A DNA stretch of 64,000 nt from Streptomyces sp. I05A-00742 (GTDB taxonomy: Bacteria; Actinomycetota; Actinomycetes; Streptomycetales; Streptomycetaceae): positions 85,388-149,387 of the forward strand of contig NZ_JABETO010000007.1 in the NCBI RefSeq assembly GCF_013055795.1, in the 5' to 3' direction. The notes below the pieces were generated by a model. That model was not told the DNA's origin. It was given only the letters and a program-made list of their open reading frames with translations, and did not search any database. Position numbers and translations under genes: made by a program. Shown piece after piece: positions 17,496-26,551 of this stretch. The first letter of the stretch is position 1, and the number at the start of each line of letters is the position of its first letter.

Positions 17496-17899
17496 TACGA
17501 CGTGAGCGCCTGTGAGCGTTCGGGGGTGCCCAGCCACTCGCCGAGCGCCTGCGCGGCGCGGACGGTCTCGCCGCCCAGCTCGCCGAGCCGTGCCTTGCGG
17601 GAGGCCACCACGATCAGTGTGCTGCCCGCCCCGCATCCGACGATGCACAGGTACCGGTCGTCCATCTCCACGAGCTGGCGCACCACCCCGCCGCCGTCGA
17701 TCTCTCGCGAGATGGCCTTCATGGTGGACGCGATACCGGAGGCCGCCGCGGCCACCCGCTCGGCCTGGTCCCGCTCCAGCAGATAGGCGCTGAGTTTGAT
17801 CCCGTCGTTGGAGAGGAGCACGGCTCCCTGGACTCCCGCGATCCTGCTCAGATTGTTGTCCAGGATGCTGTAGATCACGTCGTTGTTCGTCGTCGTCAT
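17495..17899 (-). CDS. cvnB: CvnB, roadblock/LC7 domain protein
   Basis: A 134-residue single-domain roadblock/LC7 protein, the class that binds and regulates small GTPases. It begins MTTTNNDVIYSILDNNLSRI and keeps the five-strand/two-helix pattern. Its start overlaps the cvnA stop by four bases (ATGA). It probably bridges CvnA and CvnD. Confidence 0.92.
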   Translation of the reverse strand: MTTTNNDVIYSILDNNLSRIAGVQGAVLLSNDGIKLSAYLLERDQAERVAAAASGIASTMKAISREIDGGGVVRQLVEMDDRYLCIVGCGAGSTLIVVASRKARLGELGGETVRAAQALGEWLGTPERSQALTS

Positions 17900-20244
17900 G
17901 GCTGGTCCCCTCGGAGCTCGAGTTCCACTTGCCGGGTGTTGTCTTCGTAGTCCGTCCAGGCGTCGGCCACCTCTTCCGGCGTGGCGGCATCCTGACGGAC
18001 CGGTTCGGCCGCACGCCGTTCGCGGAGCCGCTGGGCCATATGGGCCTGCGGGACGCGCTCGGGGAGGGCCGGCCGGGTGGGGAGGTCCCCGGAGCCGGAT
18101 CGGAGCGATGCCCCCGGCGCCGTGGTCCGGGCCGGCCGCGCCTGCTCCTTCCGCTGGCGCCGCGGCAGTTCCGACGTGGTGGGAGCGGGGTCGCCAGCCG
18201 GATCGAGGGACCGCTGAAGCGGGACGAGCTCGGGCCGGCGTTCCTCGGCGGACCGCGGTACGAGCAGACGCTCCTTCGCCGGCCCGGGGTCCGGGGTGCG
18301 CTCCCGGGTGTCCACGAGGTGCTCACCCGGGACATTCACCACGGCGGATGTCCCGCCGAACGCCGACCGGCGCAGCGTGACCGTCGCACCCAGCTGGTCG
18401 GACAGATGGCCGACCACGAAGAGGCCGAGCCGGTGCGCGTTCTGGGCCAGCACGGAGTACGGCGGGGCGGAATGCAGCCGGTCGTTCATCTCCTCGTACT
18501 TCTCGGTGGTCACCCGCGGGCCACGGTCCTCGATCTCGACGCAGAGGCCGTCCGCCACGAGTTCGGACCGGATGGCGACCCTCGTCACCGGCGGGGAGAA
18601 ACGGGTGGCGTTGTCCAGCAGCTCTGCCAGCAGGTGGCTGAGCTGACTGATCACGCCGGGCTCGACACTGGTCTCGTCCATGGCGTGGCGGTCGACGCGC
18701 CGGAAGTCCTCGACTTCGGCGGCCGCCTCCCGGAGCAGGTCGGCGATGCGCATGGGCTCGGTGTGCGGGTCGGGGATCTCACCGCCCGCCAGGATGAGCA
18801 GGTTCTCGATCTGCCTCCGCATGCCGACCGTGAGCTGGTCGGACCTCATGAGGTCGGCGAGGAGTGCCTCGTCATGGCCGAAGGTGTCCTGGAGGTGCTC
18901 GGTGAGGGCCAGTTGCCGGCTGACCAGGTTTCCGGTCCGTGAGGCGATACCGGAGGCGAACACGCTGAAACCCTGTCGCTCCTCTGCGAGCGTCCGGTGC
19001 CCTTCGATGGACACGGCGACGACGCGGGCGAAGGCGTCGCTGATCCGTCCGACCTCGTCCTGCTCACCCCTCGGCTGCGGTAGCGCGTCGGCGCCGACGG
19101 CTTGTCCGCGCCGCAAGCGGGCGACGAGGTCCGGCAGGGTCTCCTCGGCGACCGTCACCGTGCGGTTGTGGAGATCCCGCAAACGGCGCAGAACCGAGCG
19201 CGTGGTGAAGACCACGACGGCGATGACCAGCAGGAGGGCGGCCCCGCTTGCCGCCACCAGCAGGACGACCTGGCGCTCCAGCTGTGCCGCCTTGTCGTCG
19301 CCGTGGGCGAGCATTTCCTGGAGCTCGCTCTGGTTGAGGGTGTTCAGCTGGGCGGAAACAGCATCGTCGGCCGCCCGCCAATCGCGGGTGTCCGGTGGCA
19401 GCGCGACGCCGGAAGAGATGTCCCGGTGCCCGGTGATGACCGCCTTCTCGATGCGGGACTTGGTTTTCCAGGCCTTCGAGGCGAGGATCCGCTGGAGGCT
19501 CTCCTGGTCGTCGGCGGGCAGATCGAGGGCGGCCGTGTCGTACAAGTAGTCGCTCGCGCCGATGGCTTTGAGGAGTTCTCCGAACCTGGCGGCCGTCAAC
19601 TTCCCGGAGGGGCCCGACATCGCGAGGATGGCGTTCTCGCGAGCCACCACCTCCGCTGCCGAGAACAAGGCCACCAGCGACGTTCTCTCCTGCGTGAGCG
19701 CACCGTCATTGATGTGGCCGACGTCTTCGTGGATGTGGATCGTCTCGTTGATGACGTCGGTGTAGTAGTCGACGGTGTCGTCCAGGCCGCCGTTGCGTGC
19801 ATCGGCTCGTGCGCGCTGAGCGCCCAGGTCGGCCAGCCGTCGCGTGACTCCCGGCAGGTATTGCTCGGGCTGGTCGGGATGGACCCCGGCAATGCCCAGC
19901 GACTTCAGGAACGCGGCCACGGCCCGGTCGGTCTCGGTCCGGTGGCTGCGCAGGTCGGCCGCGTTCACGGGGAGACCCGCCGACCAGGCGGCGGTGATCG
20001 CGCGCTCGGACTGCAGTGTGAGCATGAGCTGGTAGAGGGGTACGCCGGTCTGCCGACCGGCCGCCACGTCCTCGCGCAGGTGCCGGGACTCCTGCAGCAA
20101 CCGATTCGAGCTGATGAGGACTTGGACGCTCATGGCCACGGTGGGCACCACCGCCAGCCAGATGAGCAAGGTACGCAGGCGCACTGCGCGCCGTCGTCTC
20201 CTTCGCGGCGGCTCGCCCGGGACTTCGGATCTGGCAGGAGTCAT
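17896..20244 (-). CDS. cvnA: CvnA, membrane sensor kinase-like protein with NIT domain
   Basis: This 782-residue protein heads the conservon. Membrane helix 1 lies at about 24-45 after a very basic tail, a nitrate-sensor-like helical domain fills about 50-315, helix 2 lies at about 328-350, followed by a HAMP-like linker, a helical dimerisation region and an HATPase_c domain at about 540-650. The last 130 residues are Pro/Arg-rich and disordered. No clear phospho-acceptor His box is seen, in line with CvnA proteins being atypical kinases. GAGGG precedes the ATG. No P450 (cvnE/F) genes follow cvnD here. Confidence 0.9.
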   Translation of the reverse strand: MTPARSEVPGEPPRRRRRRAVRLRTLLIWLAVVPTVAMSVQVLISSNRLLQESRHLREDVAAGRQTGVPLYQLMLTLQSERAITAAWSAGLPVNAADLRSHRTETDRAVAAFLKSLGIAGVHPDQPEQYLPGVTRRLADLGAQRARADARNGGLDDTVDYYTDVINETIHIHEDVGHINDGALTQERTSLVALFSAAEVVARENAILAMSGPSGKLTAARFGELLKAIGASDYLYDTAALDLPADDQESLQRILASKAWKTKSRIEKAVITGHRDISSGVALPPDTRDWRAADDAVSAQLNTLNQSELQEMLAHGDDKAAQLERQVVLLVAASGAALLLVIAVVVFTTRSVLRRLRDLHNRTVTVAEETLPDLVARLRRGQAVGADALPQPRGEQDEVGRISDAFARVVAVSIEGHRTLAEERQGFSVFASGIASRTGNLVSRQLALTEHLQDTFGHDEALLADLMRSDQLTVGMRRQIENLLILAGGEIPDPHTEPMRIADLLREAAAEVEDFRRVDRHAMDETSVEPGVISQLSHLLAELLDNATRFSPPVTRVAIRSELVADGLCVEIEDRGPRVTTEKYEEMNDRLHSAPPYSVLAQNAHRLGLFVVGHLSDQLGATVTLRRSAFGGTSAVVNVPGEHLVDTRERTPDPGPAKERLLVPRSAEERRPELVPLQRSLDPAGDPAPTTSELPRRQRKEQARPARTTAPGASLRSGSGDLPTRPALPERVPQAHMAQRLRERRAAEPVRQDAATPEEVADAWTDYEDNTRQVELELRGDQP

Positions 20245-20693
20245 CAGCCCTCGTCAAACAGAGTCGGCCATTCTCGGGAAGGAGGCGATCATAACCAGTC
20301 AACTCAAGAAAGAAACGTTGAGGTTGGCGTCGAGGAATGGTATAGACGCCCAAGAGGAGTTGATTGCCGGTTGGGGCGATTGTCGGATCCGCCCGAAGAG
20401 TGAGTGGATCGCAAGCCGAGGCGTCAACATACGGGCCGATGTGGGGGATTTGAGGGAGCTGACAGGCAGCACTCCTGGAGGACCACCGGCTGCGCTGACA
20501 CGACTCCCGGGCCGGTGGGGCGAACGGCGAAGCCGTTCGCGGCGGAGTGCCGGATCGTTTTCCGCGGTGTCCGGCGATCCGCCGCGACTGGCAGCGCCGC
20601 ACTCCGGCGGTCGGCGGCGGTCGCCGACGGTACTGATGCCGACCTGGTGTCTGATCCTGCTGACGGCGTGTCAGCCAGTGCTGAGAGGTTCCT
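20245..20693. other. Intergenic region upstream of cvnA
   Basis: About 450 bases with lower GC near 20270-20400, which probably hold the cvn promoter. I see no supported gene here on either strand, no clear hexamer pair, and no partner regulator for the downstream DUF6879 remnant. Confidence 0.4.
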
Positions 20694-21198
20694 GTGGGCC
20701 TTGGGGGCACGAGCCGGGGACGAGACCTCAGGGCCCGCTCCGGCGAGCCCTGTCCGCTGAGCGGGGCGGAGGTCTTCGGGAACTGGAAGTGCACGGGGCA
20801 ACGCGACGTAGATCCGGCGTCCGCATACTGGACGCCTTGGGTTGAATTGATTCGCAGCGCGACAGCCCGAGGCGTGGCGGTCCGTCGCGCCCGTATCGTC
20901 TCCGAACCGGTCACTGATTACATCCGGTACGAGCACGCCGGCACCGTGGTCAACGTGCATGCCGGGGAGCGAGTTCGCCGGCTGTCCCGGCGCCAGGCGT
21001 CGGACATCGCCCTGCCCGGAAACGATTGTTGGGTGTTCGACGGTGAGACCGTTCTGTTCAACCATTTCTCCGGGGACGGCAACTGGTCCGAGCCAATGCT
21101 GGGAGGTTCGCTCCGAACCGGCAGTAGCGCGGTTGGCATCGGCTGCGTTCGAGGCCGTATGGGAGCGCGGCATCCCACACGAGGAGTACGCGGCCTGA
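20694..21198 (+). pseudogene. DUF6879 family gene, frameshifted
   Basis: From 20694 the frame reads a DUF6879 protein with the family block VRRARIVSEPVTDYIRYEH, then RQASDIALPGNDCWVFDG and NHFSGDGNWSEP. The expected C-terminus (AFEAVWERGIPHEEY, then a stop at 21196-21198) is in the next frame. The switch of one base falls within about 21090-21110. The unshifted frame runs on to 21248 with unrelated residues. The first 30 residues also match the family poorly. DUF6879 genes normally sit beside Scr1-type HTH regulators; none is adjacent. A sequencing error cannot be excluded. Confidence 0.7.
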
Positions 21199-21346
21199 TC
21201 CGGCGGAGCACCGAAGAGTCAACTCATGTCAGTCGGTCGGGTAAATGAACGTGCCCCCATGGGATCGGCGGTGCGTTCTCCGGACTGTTCCGGAGGGCTC
21301 GGAGCAGCGCTCGGAACGGAATGTCGGCCCGAGCCGGAAGCGTATG

Positions 21347-21382
21347 AAGGAGACCCCCCGACACAAGTCGGGGGGTCTCCTT
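21347..21382. terminator. Perfect 16-bp bidirectional terminator
   Basis: AAGGAGACCCCCCGAC at 21347-21362 is followed by the loop ACAA and its exact complement to 21382. It lies between two convergent units (the DUF6879 remnant and terD) and can serve both. The rest of 21249-21470 holds no gene. Confidence 0.9.
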
Positions 21383-21470
21383 GCCGGCCGAAGTCATACC
21401 GGGCCGGTTATGTGCCGATCCCAGTACCGGCCAGCACCACGCTGTTCCCGGGGCCAGGGGGCGGCCGGTC

Positions 21471-22046
21471 TCAGACGTTGACGCCGAAGTCCTGCGCGAT
21501 GCCGGCGAGGCCCGACGCGTAGCCCTGGCCGACGGCGCGGAACTTCCACTCGGCGCCGTTGCGGTAGAGCTCACCGAAGACCATGGCGGTCTCGGTGGCG
21601 GCGTCCTCGCTCAGGTCGTAGCGGGCGATCTCGGTGCCGCCGGCCTGGTTGAGGATGCGGATGTAGGCGTTGCGGACCTGGCCGAAGTTCTGCGAGCGCG
21701 TGGTGGCGTCGTAGATGGAGACCGGGAAGACGATCTTGTCGACGTCGGCCGGGAGGCCGGCGAGGTTGACGTTGATCTGCTCGTCGTCGCCATCGCCCTG
21801 GCCGGTGGTGTTGTCACCGGTGTGCACGATGGTCTGGTCCGGCGTCTGCTTGTTGTTGAAGAAGACGAAGTGGGCGTCCGAGTAGACCTTCCCGGTGGGG
21901 TTCACCGCAATCGCGCTCGCGTCGAGGTCGAAGTCCGTGCCCGTGGTGGTGCGGACGTCCCAGCCGAGGCCGACGGTGACGGCCGTCAGGCCCGGGGCCT
22001 CCTTGGTGAGGGAGACGTTGCCGCCCTTGGACAGGCTTACAGGCAT
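21471..22046 (-). CDS. terD: TerD family protein
   Basis: This 191-residue protein of the TerD/calcium-binding stress family starts [13 protein letters not shown], the canonical start, so an extended reading to 22091 is rejected. It keeps the acidic loops DFDLDASA and [12 protein letters not shown] that bind Ca2+ in TerD. Members are linked to tellurite resistance and, in Streptomyces, to differentiation. A GGGA lies upstream. It is a single gene here with no terA/B/C neighbours. Confidence 0.93.
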   Translation of the reverse strand: MPVSLSKGGNVSLTKEAPGLTAVTVGLGWDVRTTTGTDFDLDASAIAVNPTGKVYSDAHFVFFNNKQTPDQTIVHTGDNTTGQGDGDDEQINVNLAGLPADVDKIVFPVSIYDATTRSQNFGQVRNAYIRILNQAGGTEIARYDLSEDAATETAMVFGELYRNGAEWKFRAVGQGYASGLAGIAQDFGVNV

Positions 22047-22257
22047 GGGGGTGATCCCTTTCTCATCGACTCGCGGACCGCGTGCTGCCACGCGCTCCCG
22101 TCACCCGGGATAACGTCGACAGCGGGGGGTGAGGTTCCATCTCCCTTTACTTTCTTTACTGCTTTCTGATGCCGGGTCGGGGCGTCGCCGCCCGGGAGCG
22201 GGCGGAGTGGGGCAAAACGAGGTGACGGCGGCGTCTCCGGCGGGGGACGATGGAGCC

Positions 22258-22686
22258 ATGTCCGGTCCCTACGTCATCCGTGGTGCCGTCCACCTGCCCG
22301 AGGCGGAACTGCTCTGGCGCTTCTCGCGCTCCTCCGGGCCGGGCGGGCAGCACGTCAACACCAGCGACAGCCAGGTCGAGCTGCGCTTCGACCTCGCCGC
22401 CACCGACGCGCTGCCGGCGGTGTGGAAGGAGCGCGCCCTCGACCGGCTCGCGGGGCGGCTGGTGGGCGGTGTGGTGACCGTACGGGCGTCGGAGCACCGG
22501 TCCCAGTGGCGCAACCGGGAGACGGCCGCGGTCCGGCTGGCGGCCCTGCTGGCCGAGGCCACCGCGCCGCCGCCGAAGCCGCGGAAGGCGACGCGGATAC
22601 CGCGCGGCATCAATGAGCGGCGGCTGCGGGAGAAGAAGCAGCGCGCCGAGACGAAGCGGGGGCGCTCCGCGCGGGACTGGCACTGA
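22258..22686 (+). CDS. arfB: ArfB-like peptidyl-tRNA hydrolase (GGQ release-factor domain)
   Basis: This 142-residue single-domain release factor should rescue stalled ribosomes by hydrolysing peptidyl-tRNA. The catalytic GGQ is at residues 29-31 in SSGPGGQHVN, and a basic C-terminal tail rich in Lys and Arg follows, as in ArfB/YaeJ, which inserts into the mRNA channel. There is no codon-recognition domain. GGAG lies close to the ATG. It is divergent from terD. Confidence 0.9.
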   Translation: MSGPYVIRGAVHLPEAELLWRFSRSSGPGGQHVNTSDSQVELRFDLAATDALPAVWKERALDRLAGRLVGGVVTVRASEHRSQWRNRETAAVRLAALLAEATAPPPKPRKATRIPRGINERRLREKKQRAETKRGRSARDWH

Positions 22687-22719
22687 CCGCGGCCGGGTCC
22701 CGCAACTGGTTGGAATCGG

Positions 22720-23280
22720 TCAGGACAGGTGCCGGTAGCGGCCCCGGAAGTACGTCAGCGGTCCGCTCTCCATGCTCGGGGCGGAGGCCCGGAGCACCCG
22801 GCCGATGACGAGCGTGTGGTCGCCCGCCACGACCCGCTGCTCCGTCCGGCACTCCAGCGTCGCGAGCGCGCCGCGGATCAGCGGCGAGCCGGAAAGCTCC
22901 CCGCGCTCGTACGTCAGGTCCTCGAACAGCAGCCGGTCGCTGACGCGGCCCTTCATGGCGAACCGCCCGGCGACGTGCCGCTGGCTCTCGGAGAGCAGGG
23001 AGACCGCCCAGAGGGGCTGGCGGGCGAGCAGATCCTCCATCCGGGAGTCGTTGCGAACGCTCACCATCACGAGGGGTGGGTCGAGGGATACGGAGAGGAA
23101 CGCCGTCGCGGTCATGCCGACGTCCTCGCCCCGGGGGCCGTCGTCGGGATCGTGCGCGGTCACCAGGACCACACCCGCGGCCAGGCGGGCGAGAGCGGCG
23201 CGGAACTCCTCGGCGGTCACACCGTCAGGATGCGGTATACGGGTCTCGGCGGGCGAAGTCGTCTGCAACACACGAAGCAC
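22720..23280 (-). CDS. Flavin reductase-like domain protein
   Basis: This 186-residue protein belongs to the FMN-binding split-barrel flavin reductases (HpaC/ActVB type), which supply reduced flavin to monooxygenases. Conserved blocks are GVVLVTAHD, MTATAFLSVSLDPPLVMVSV, the WAVSLLSESQ strand and the final GPLTYFRGRYR. The start is uncertain: a GTG at 23280 with a weak ribosome binding site gives the usual length; the longer reading to 23490 crosses promoter elements and looks non-coding. Confidence 0.85.
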   Translation of the reverse strand: MLRVLQTTSPAETRIPHPDGVTAEEFRAALARLAAGVVLVTAHDPDDGPRGEDVGMTATAFLSVSLDPPLVMVSVRNDSRMEDLLARQPLWAVSLLSESQRHVAGRFAMKGRVSDRLLFEDLTYERGELSGSPLIRGALATLECRTEQRVVAGDHTLVIGRVLRASAPSMESGPLTYFRGRYRHLS

Positions 23281-23453
23281 GCTAGCCGCCCGTGACGATC
23301 TGTGGCATCGGGCTGCGGTACCAGGATCGTCCTGGTATTGGGGCCTAGGCCTTTCTGCCCCCGATCTGTCCCTGATCTGTTCTCGGGCCCCGGGAATCCC
23401 GGCAGGCCCTGCCTTATTTGCGTTTAAGAAACGTAGGACGACTGCGAACGGAA

Positions 23454-23466
23454 AGTAAGGGTCACC
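23454..23466. promoter_or_regulatory. BldD-like box upstream of cdgB
   Basis: AGTAAGGGTCACC fits the BldD half-site pair AGTGA-spacer-TCACC with one mismatch. cdgB is a known direct BldD target in S. coelicolor, which supports the reading. It is 147 bases before the cdgB start, in the divergent region 23281-23612. Confidence 0.5.
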
Positions 23467-23475
23467 GTTACTCCC

Positions 23476-23491
23476 TGTGACATGAGTCACA
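23476..23491. promoter_or_regulatory. Crp-like palindrome upstream of cdgB
   Basis: TGTGACATGAGTCACA fits the Crp consensus TGTGA-N6-TCACA exactly and also fits the reported Streptomyces form GTG-N6-GNCAC. It lies ten bases after the BldD-like box. It may serve cdgB or the divergent flavin reductase gene. Confidence 0.55.
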
Positions 23492-23612
23492 GAAGGCCCT
23501 ATTTGTTGACCCTGTGTACCGAGTTGTCAGCTCGCTGTGATTCAGTGGCCGTGTAATCGGACGACAAGAAAATCTGGAGAGTTGCTGTCGAGGTCTCGGG
23601 GGAGAGCGAGCT

Positions 23613-25385
23613 ATGGAAACCGAGTCGGAGCCGTATGTGCGTCTGGCGACCCTGCGGCAGGTTCACCAGGCGGTCGCGGATCTGAACACCGCGCGCAGCC
23701 TCGCGGACACCTTGCAGACCGTCGCCGAGGGCGTGGTGAGCGGGCTCGGGTACGAGCTCGCGGCGGTCAACCTGGTCCGGCCGGACGGTGACCTGGTCGT
23801 TGCCGCCGTCGCCGGCAGCGCGAGCGCCGAGGCGTTCCTGTCCGGCAGAGTCGGCTCGCGGGTGTCGTGGGAGCGGCGGCTGAGCATGGGCGAGCGCTGG
23901 GGAGAGCTGCGCTTCATCCCGTACACCGAGGGCTGGGTCCTCGACGACGACGACGTCCCGCAGTGGCGCACCACCGGCCCCGCACCGCGCTTTCCCGATG
24001 AGTGGCACCCCATGGACCGCCTCCTCGCGCCCCTCTACTCGGCCGGCGCGGCCGGCGGCGAGCTGCTGGGCGTGATCTCCGTGGACAAGCCGCGCAACGG
24101 CCGCCGTCCCGGCGCCTGGGGCCGGGAGGCCCTCCAGATGTATGCCTTCCAGTCGGCGATTGCGATCAACAACGCCCGGCTGCGGGCCAACATGCAGCGC
24201 GCCCTCGTCCGGCTCGAACGGGAGCAGCAGGCCCTCCGCGCCAGCGAGGAGAGCTTCCGGCAGGCGTTCGAGTACGCGCCCAGCGGCATGGCCATAGCCG
24301 AGCTGGGCGGCGACCAGCACGGCCGGCTGCACCGGGCCAACGACGCCCTCTGCCGGCTCCTCGGCCGCTCGGCGTCCCAGATGCGCCGCTACTCGTTCTC
24401 CGACCTCGTCCACCCCGAGGACATCGGCACCCTGCTCCGCACCTCCGCCGAGGGCGGCCGGGCCGAGCTGCGGCTGCGCCGCCGGGACGACACGTTCGTC
24501 TGGGTCTCGCTGCGCAACTCCGTCGTCGCCGACGCCGCCGACGGGCCGATCTACCTGCTCACCCACGTCGAGGACATCGAGGACCGCAAGCGGCACGAGC
24601 TCCAGCTCGCCCACCGCGCCAGCCACGACTCCCTCACCGGCCTCCCCAACAGCGCCGAGCTGCGCGCCCGGCTCAGCAGCCGGCTCTGTTCCCGGCCGCC
24701 CGGCAGCGAACCCCACGCCGCGGCCGCCCACGGCCCCTTCGGCCGGCTCGACGGCTTCGACGAGGTCGTGGGGGTCGGAGACCCCTTCGGCGGCCCGTTC
24801 GGCGAGCCGCTCGGGGTGCCGGGCGGCGACGGCGCGTACGGGCACGACCACCACGCCCCCGACCCGCTGGGCGACGACTACCCCTCCGGCGGCCACCCCA
24901 CGGGCGACTACCCGACGGGCGCCGGCGGCTACGACCACCGCGACCACGTCCACACGGTCCCGCTCGACGAGGGCAGCGACGACGGCAGCAAGGGCCTGGC
25001 CGTCCTCTTCTGCGACCTCGACGGCTTCAAGTCGATCAACGACCGGTTCGGGCACCACACCGGCGACGCGGTCCTGATCGAGGTCGCCCGGCGGCTGAGC
25101 AACGGCGTCCGCGACGGCGACACCGTGGCCCGGCTGGGCGGCGACGAGTTCGTCGTCCTCGCGGACGGACTGGGCCGCGCCGACGCGGAGGACCTGGCGG
25201 TCCGGCTGCGCAACGCGATCATCCCGCCGATCCGGGTCGACGGCCGGGCGGTACGGGTCGGGGCGAGTTTCGGCATCGGCTGGGCGGGCTGCGGGATGTC
25301 CGCCGACGAGGTGCTGCGCTCCGCCGACCAGCGCATGTACGTCGAGAAGCGGTCCCGCGCCAGGACCGGCCGGCGGGCGGGCTGA
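23613..25385 (+). CDS. cdgB: CdgB-type diguanylate cyclase (GAF-PAS-GGDEF)
   Basis: This 590-residue cytosolic enzyme makes cyclic di-GMP, which in Streptomyces locks BldD as a repressor and delays sporulation. A GAF domain covers about 15-190, a short coiled coil 190-212, PAS/PAC about 213-330, and GGDEF about 335-590. The active motif is intact (GGDEF 509-513), and the inhibitory RxxD site (500-503) sits exactly five residues before it. There is no EAL domain. A Gly/His/Asp-rich stretch of about 100 residues (360-459) interrupts the start of the cyclase domain. GGGGGAG lies upstream of the ATG. Confidence 0.92.
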   Translation: METESEPYVRLATLRQVHQAVADLNTARSLADTLQTVAEGVVSGLGYELAAVNLVRPDGDLVVAAVAGSASAEAFLSGRVGSRVSWERRLSMGERWGELRFIPYTEGWVLDDDDVPQWRTTGPAPRFPDEWHPMDRLLAPLYSAGAAGGELLGVISVDKPRNGRRPGAWGREALQMYAFQSAIAINNARLRANMQRALVRLEREQQALRASEESFRQAFEYAPSGMAIAELGGDQHGRLHRANDALCRLLGRSASQMRRYSFSDLVHPEDIGTLLRTSAEGGRAELRLRRRDDTFVWVSLRNSVVADAADGPIYLLTHVEDIEDRKRHELQLAHRASHDSLTGLPNSAELRARLSSRLCSRPPGSEPHAAAAHGPFGRLDGFDEVVGVGDPFGGPFGEPLGVPGGDGAYGHDHHAPDPLGDDYPSGGHPTGDYPTGAGGYDHRDHVHTVPLDEGSDDGSKGLAVLFCDLDGFKSINDRFGHHTGDAVLIEVARRLSNGVRDGDTVARLGGDEFVVLADGLGRADAEDLAVRLRNAIIPPIRVDGRAVRVGASFGIGWAGCGMSADEVLRSADQRMYVEKRSRARTGRRAG

Positions 25386-25551
25386 CCGGCCGGTAGCCCC
25401 CCGCGCCAGGGCGTGGCCCGTCCCGCACGGGGTAGGCTGCGCCGATGCGGCACCGCCGCCGGACCGTGGTGGCCGAACCGGCCTCGACAGCCGCGGACCC
25501 GGTGCAGAACGTGGGTGCCCGGACGGCACATCACGTGGGGAGTGACTGGGG

Positions 25552-26496
25552 ATGACGGCCGGTAACAACGGCAACGGCAAGCCGGAGGAAGAGGACCCCT
25601 TCGGCTACCTCTACCGCTCGGAGGGCGGCGACCAGGGCGCCGACGCGTCTGCGTCCGCGCCACAGCCCGGCGTCCCCCGCACGTCGTACAACCAGGTCCG
25701 GCCGGTCGGCTCCCGCCAGTACACCCCCCAGCCGGGCGGCACCTACGGCGCCGGCGCCCCCGCCCCCCAGCAGCCGCCCGCCCCGCACTACGCCGCCCCC
25801 GAAACCCTCCCCGGCGGCGCCCCGCGCCAGCCGGGCCCGCCCCCGGGCGGCCACGGGGGCCACGGCGGCGACGCGGGCCGGCCCAAGCGGCGTGGCCTGC
25901 TCATAGCCGCGATATCCGTCGTGGTGGTGGTCGCGGGCGGGATCGCCGCGGCGGTCATCACCAACATGGGTGACGGCGATGAGAAGAACAGCACGAACGT
26001 GAACGCGGACAAGTCGCCGTCGCCGAACACCGAGGACAAGAAGAAGGACCAGAAGAAGGGCGGCGAGGACAAGCCGTCCGGCAAGCCGGTCAAGGACCTG
26101 AAGCGGGACGCGGCGTCGCTGCGTCTGGGCGGCGGCGCGACCACGTCGACGGACGTGAAGAATGCGCCGACCGAGGGCGGCCTGTACGTCGCCATGAAGC
26201 AGGGGTCTTCGATCGAGTGGGGCAATGTGGACGTCAAGGACGGCGGCCAGTACACGGTGTGGGTCGACTACGGAGCGCAGAGCGGGGAAGCGGGACTTTC
26301 GCTCTGGGTCAACGGGCAGAAGTTGGACACCACCGTGAACCTGAAGAAGTGGCCCGGTGACGGCTGGTCGTACACCTACAACTACGTTCAGCTCAAAGCT
26401 GGCAAGAACGACGTCAAGCTGTCGTGCGACTCCCAGTGCAACGTCAACGTTGCCCGGCTCAAGGTGCTTTCGGGCTGGTACAAGTCCAAGTCGTAG
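25552..26496 (+). CDS. Membrane-anchored CBM35-like carbohydrate-binding protein
   Basis: This 314-residue protein has a Pro/Gly-rich cytoplasmic N-terminus (to about 115), one membrane segment at about 118-142 (RRGLLIAAISVVVVVAGG), a Lys/Asp/Ser linker to about 185, and a C-terminal beta-sandwich of about 125 residues with GLYVAMKQGSSIEWGNV and NYVQLKAGKNDVKLS, like family 35 carbohydrate-binding modules. I infer a type II membrane protein that displays the module outside the cell. No catalytic domain is present. GGGGAG precedes the ATG. Long Pro/Ala tracts are typical. Confidence 0.8.
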   Translation: MTAGNNGNGKPEEEDPFGYLYRSEGGDQGADASASAPQPGVPRTSYNQVRPVGSRQYTPQPGGTYGAGAPAPQQPPAPHYAAPETLPGGAPRQPGPPPGGHGGHGGDAGRPKRRGLLIAAISVVVVVAGGIAAAVITNMGDGDEKNSTNVNADKSPSPNTEDKKKDQKKGGEDKPSGKPVKDLKRDAASLRLGGGATTSTDVKNAPTEGGLYVAMKQGSSIEWGNVDVKDGGQYTVWVDYGAQSGEAGLSLWVNGQKLDTTVNLKKWPGDGWSYTYNYVQLKAGKNDVKLSCDSQCNVNVARLKVLSGWYKSKS

Positions 26497-26505
26497 CCTC
26501 GCCCT

Positions 26506-26534
26506 CCCCGATGGCCGCGGCCGGGCCGTCGGGG
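26506..26534. terminator. Hairpin between convergent genes
   Basis: CCCCGATGGCC (26506-26516) pairs with GGCCGTCGGGG (26524-26534), with one G-U-type mismatch and a 7-base loop. It lies between the CBM35 gene and the convergent HTH regulator gene. Confidence 0.7.
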
Positions 26535-26551
26535 CGCTCCACCTTCATGGA

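Noticed and set aside
21226..21522. Small frames around the 21.35-kb terminator
   Set aside because: They run through a perfect 16-bp hairpin and have no start signals.
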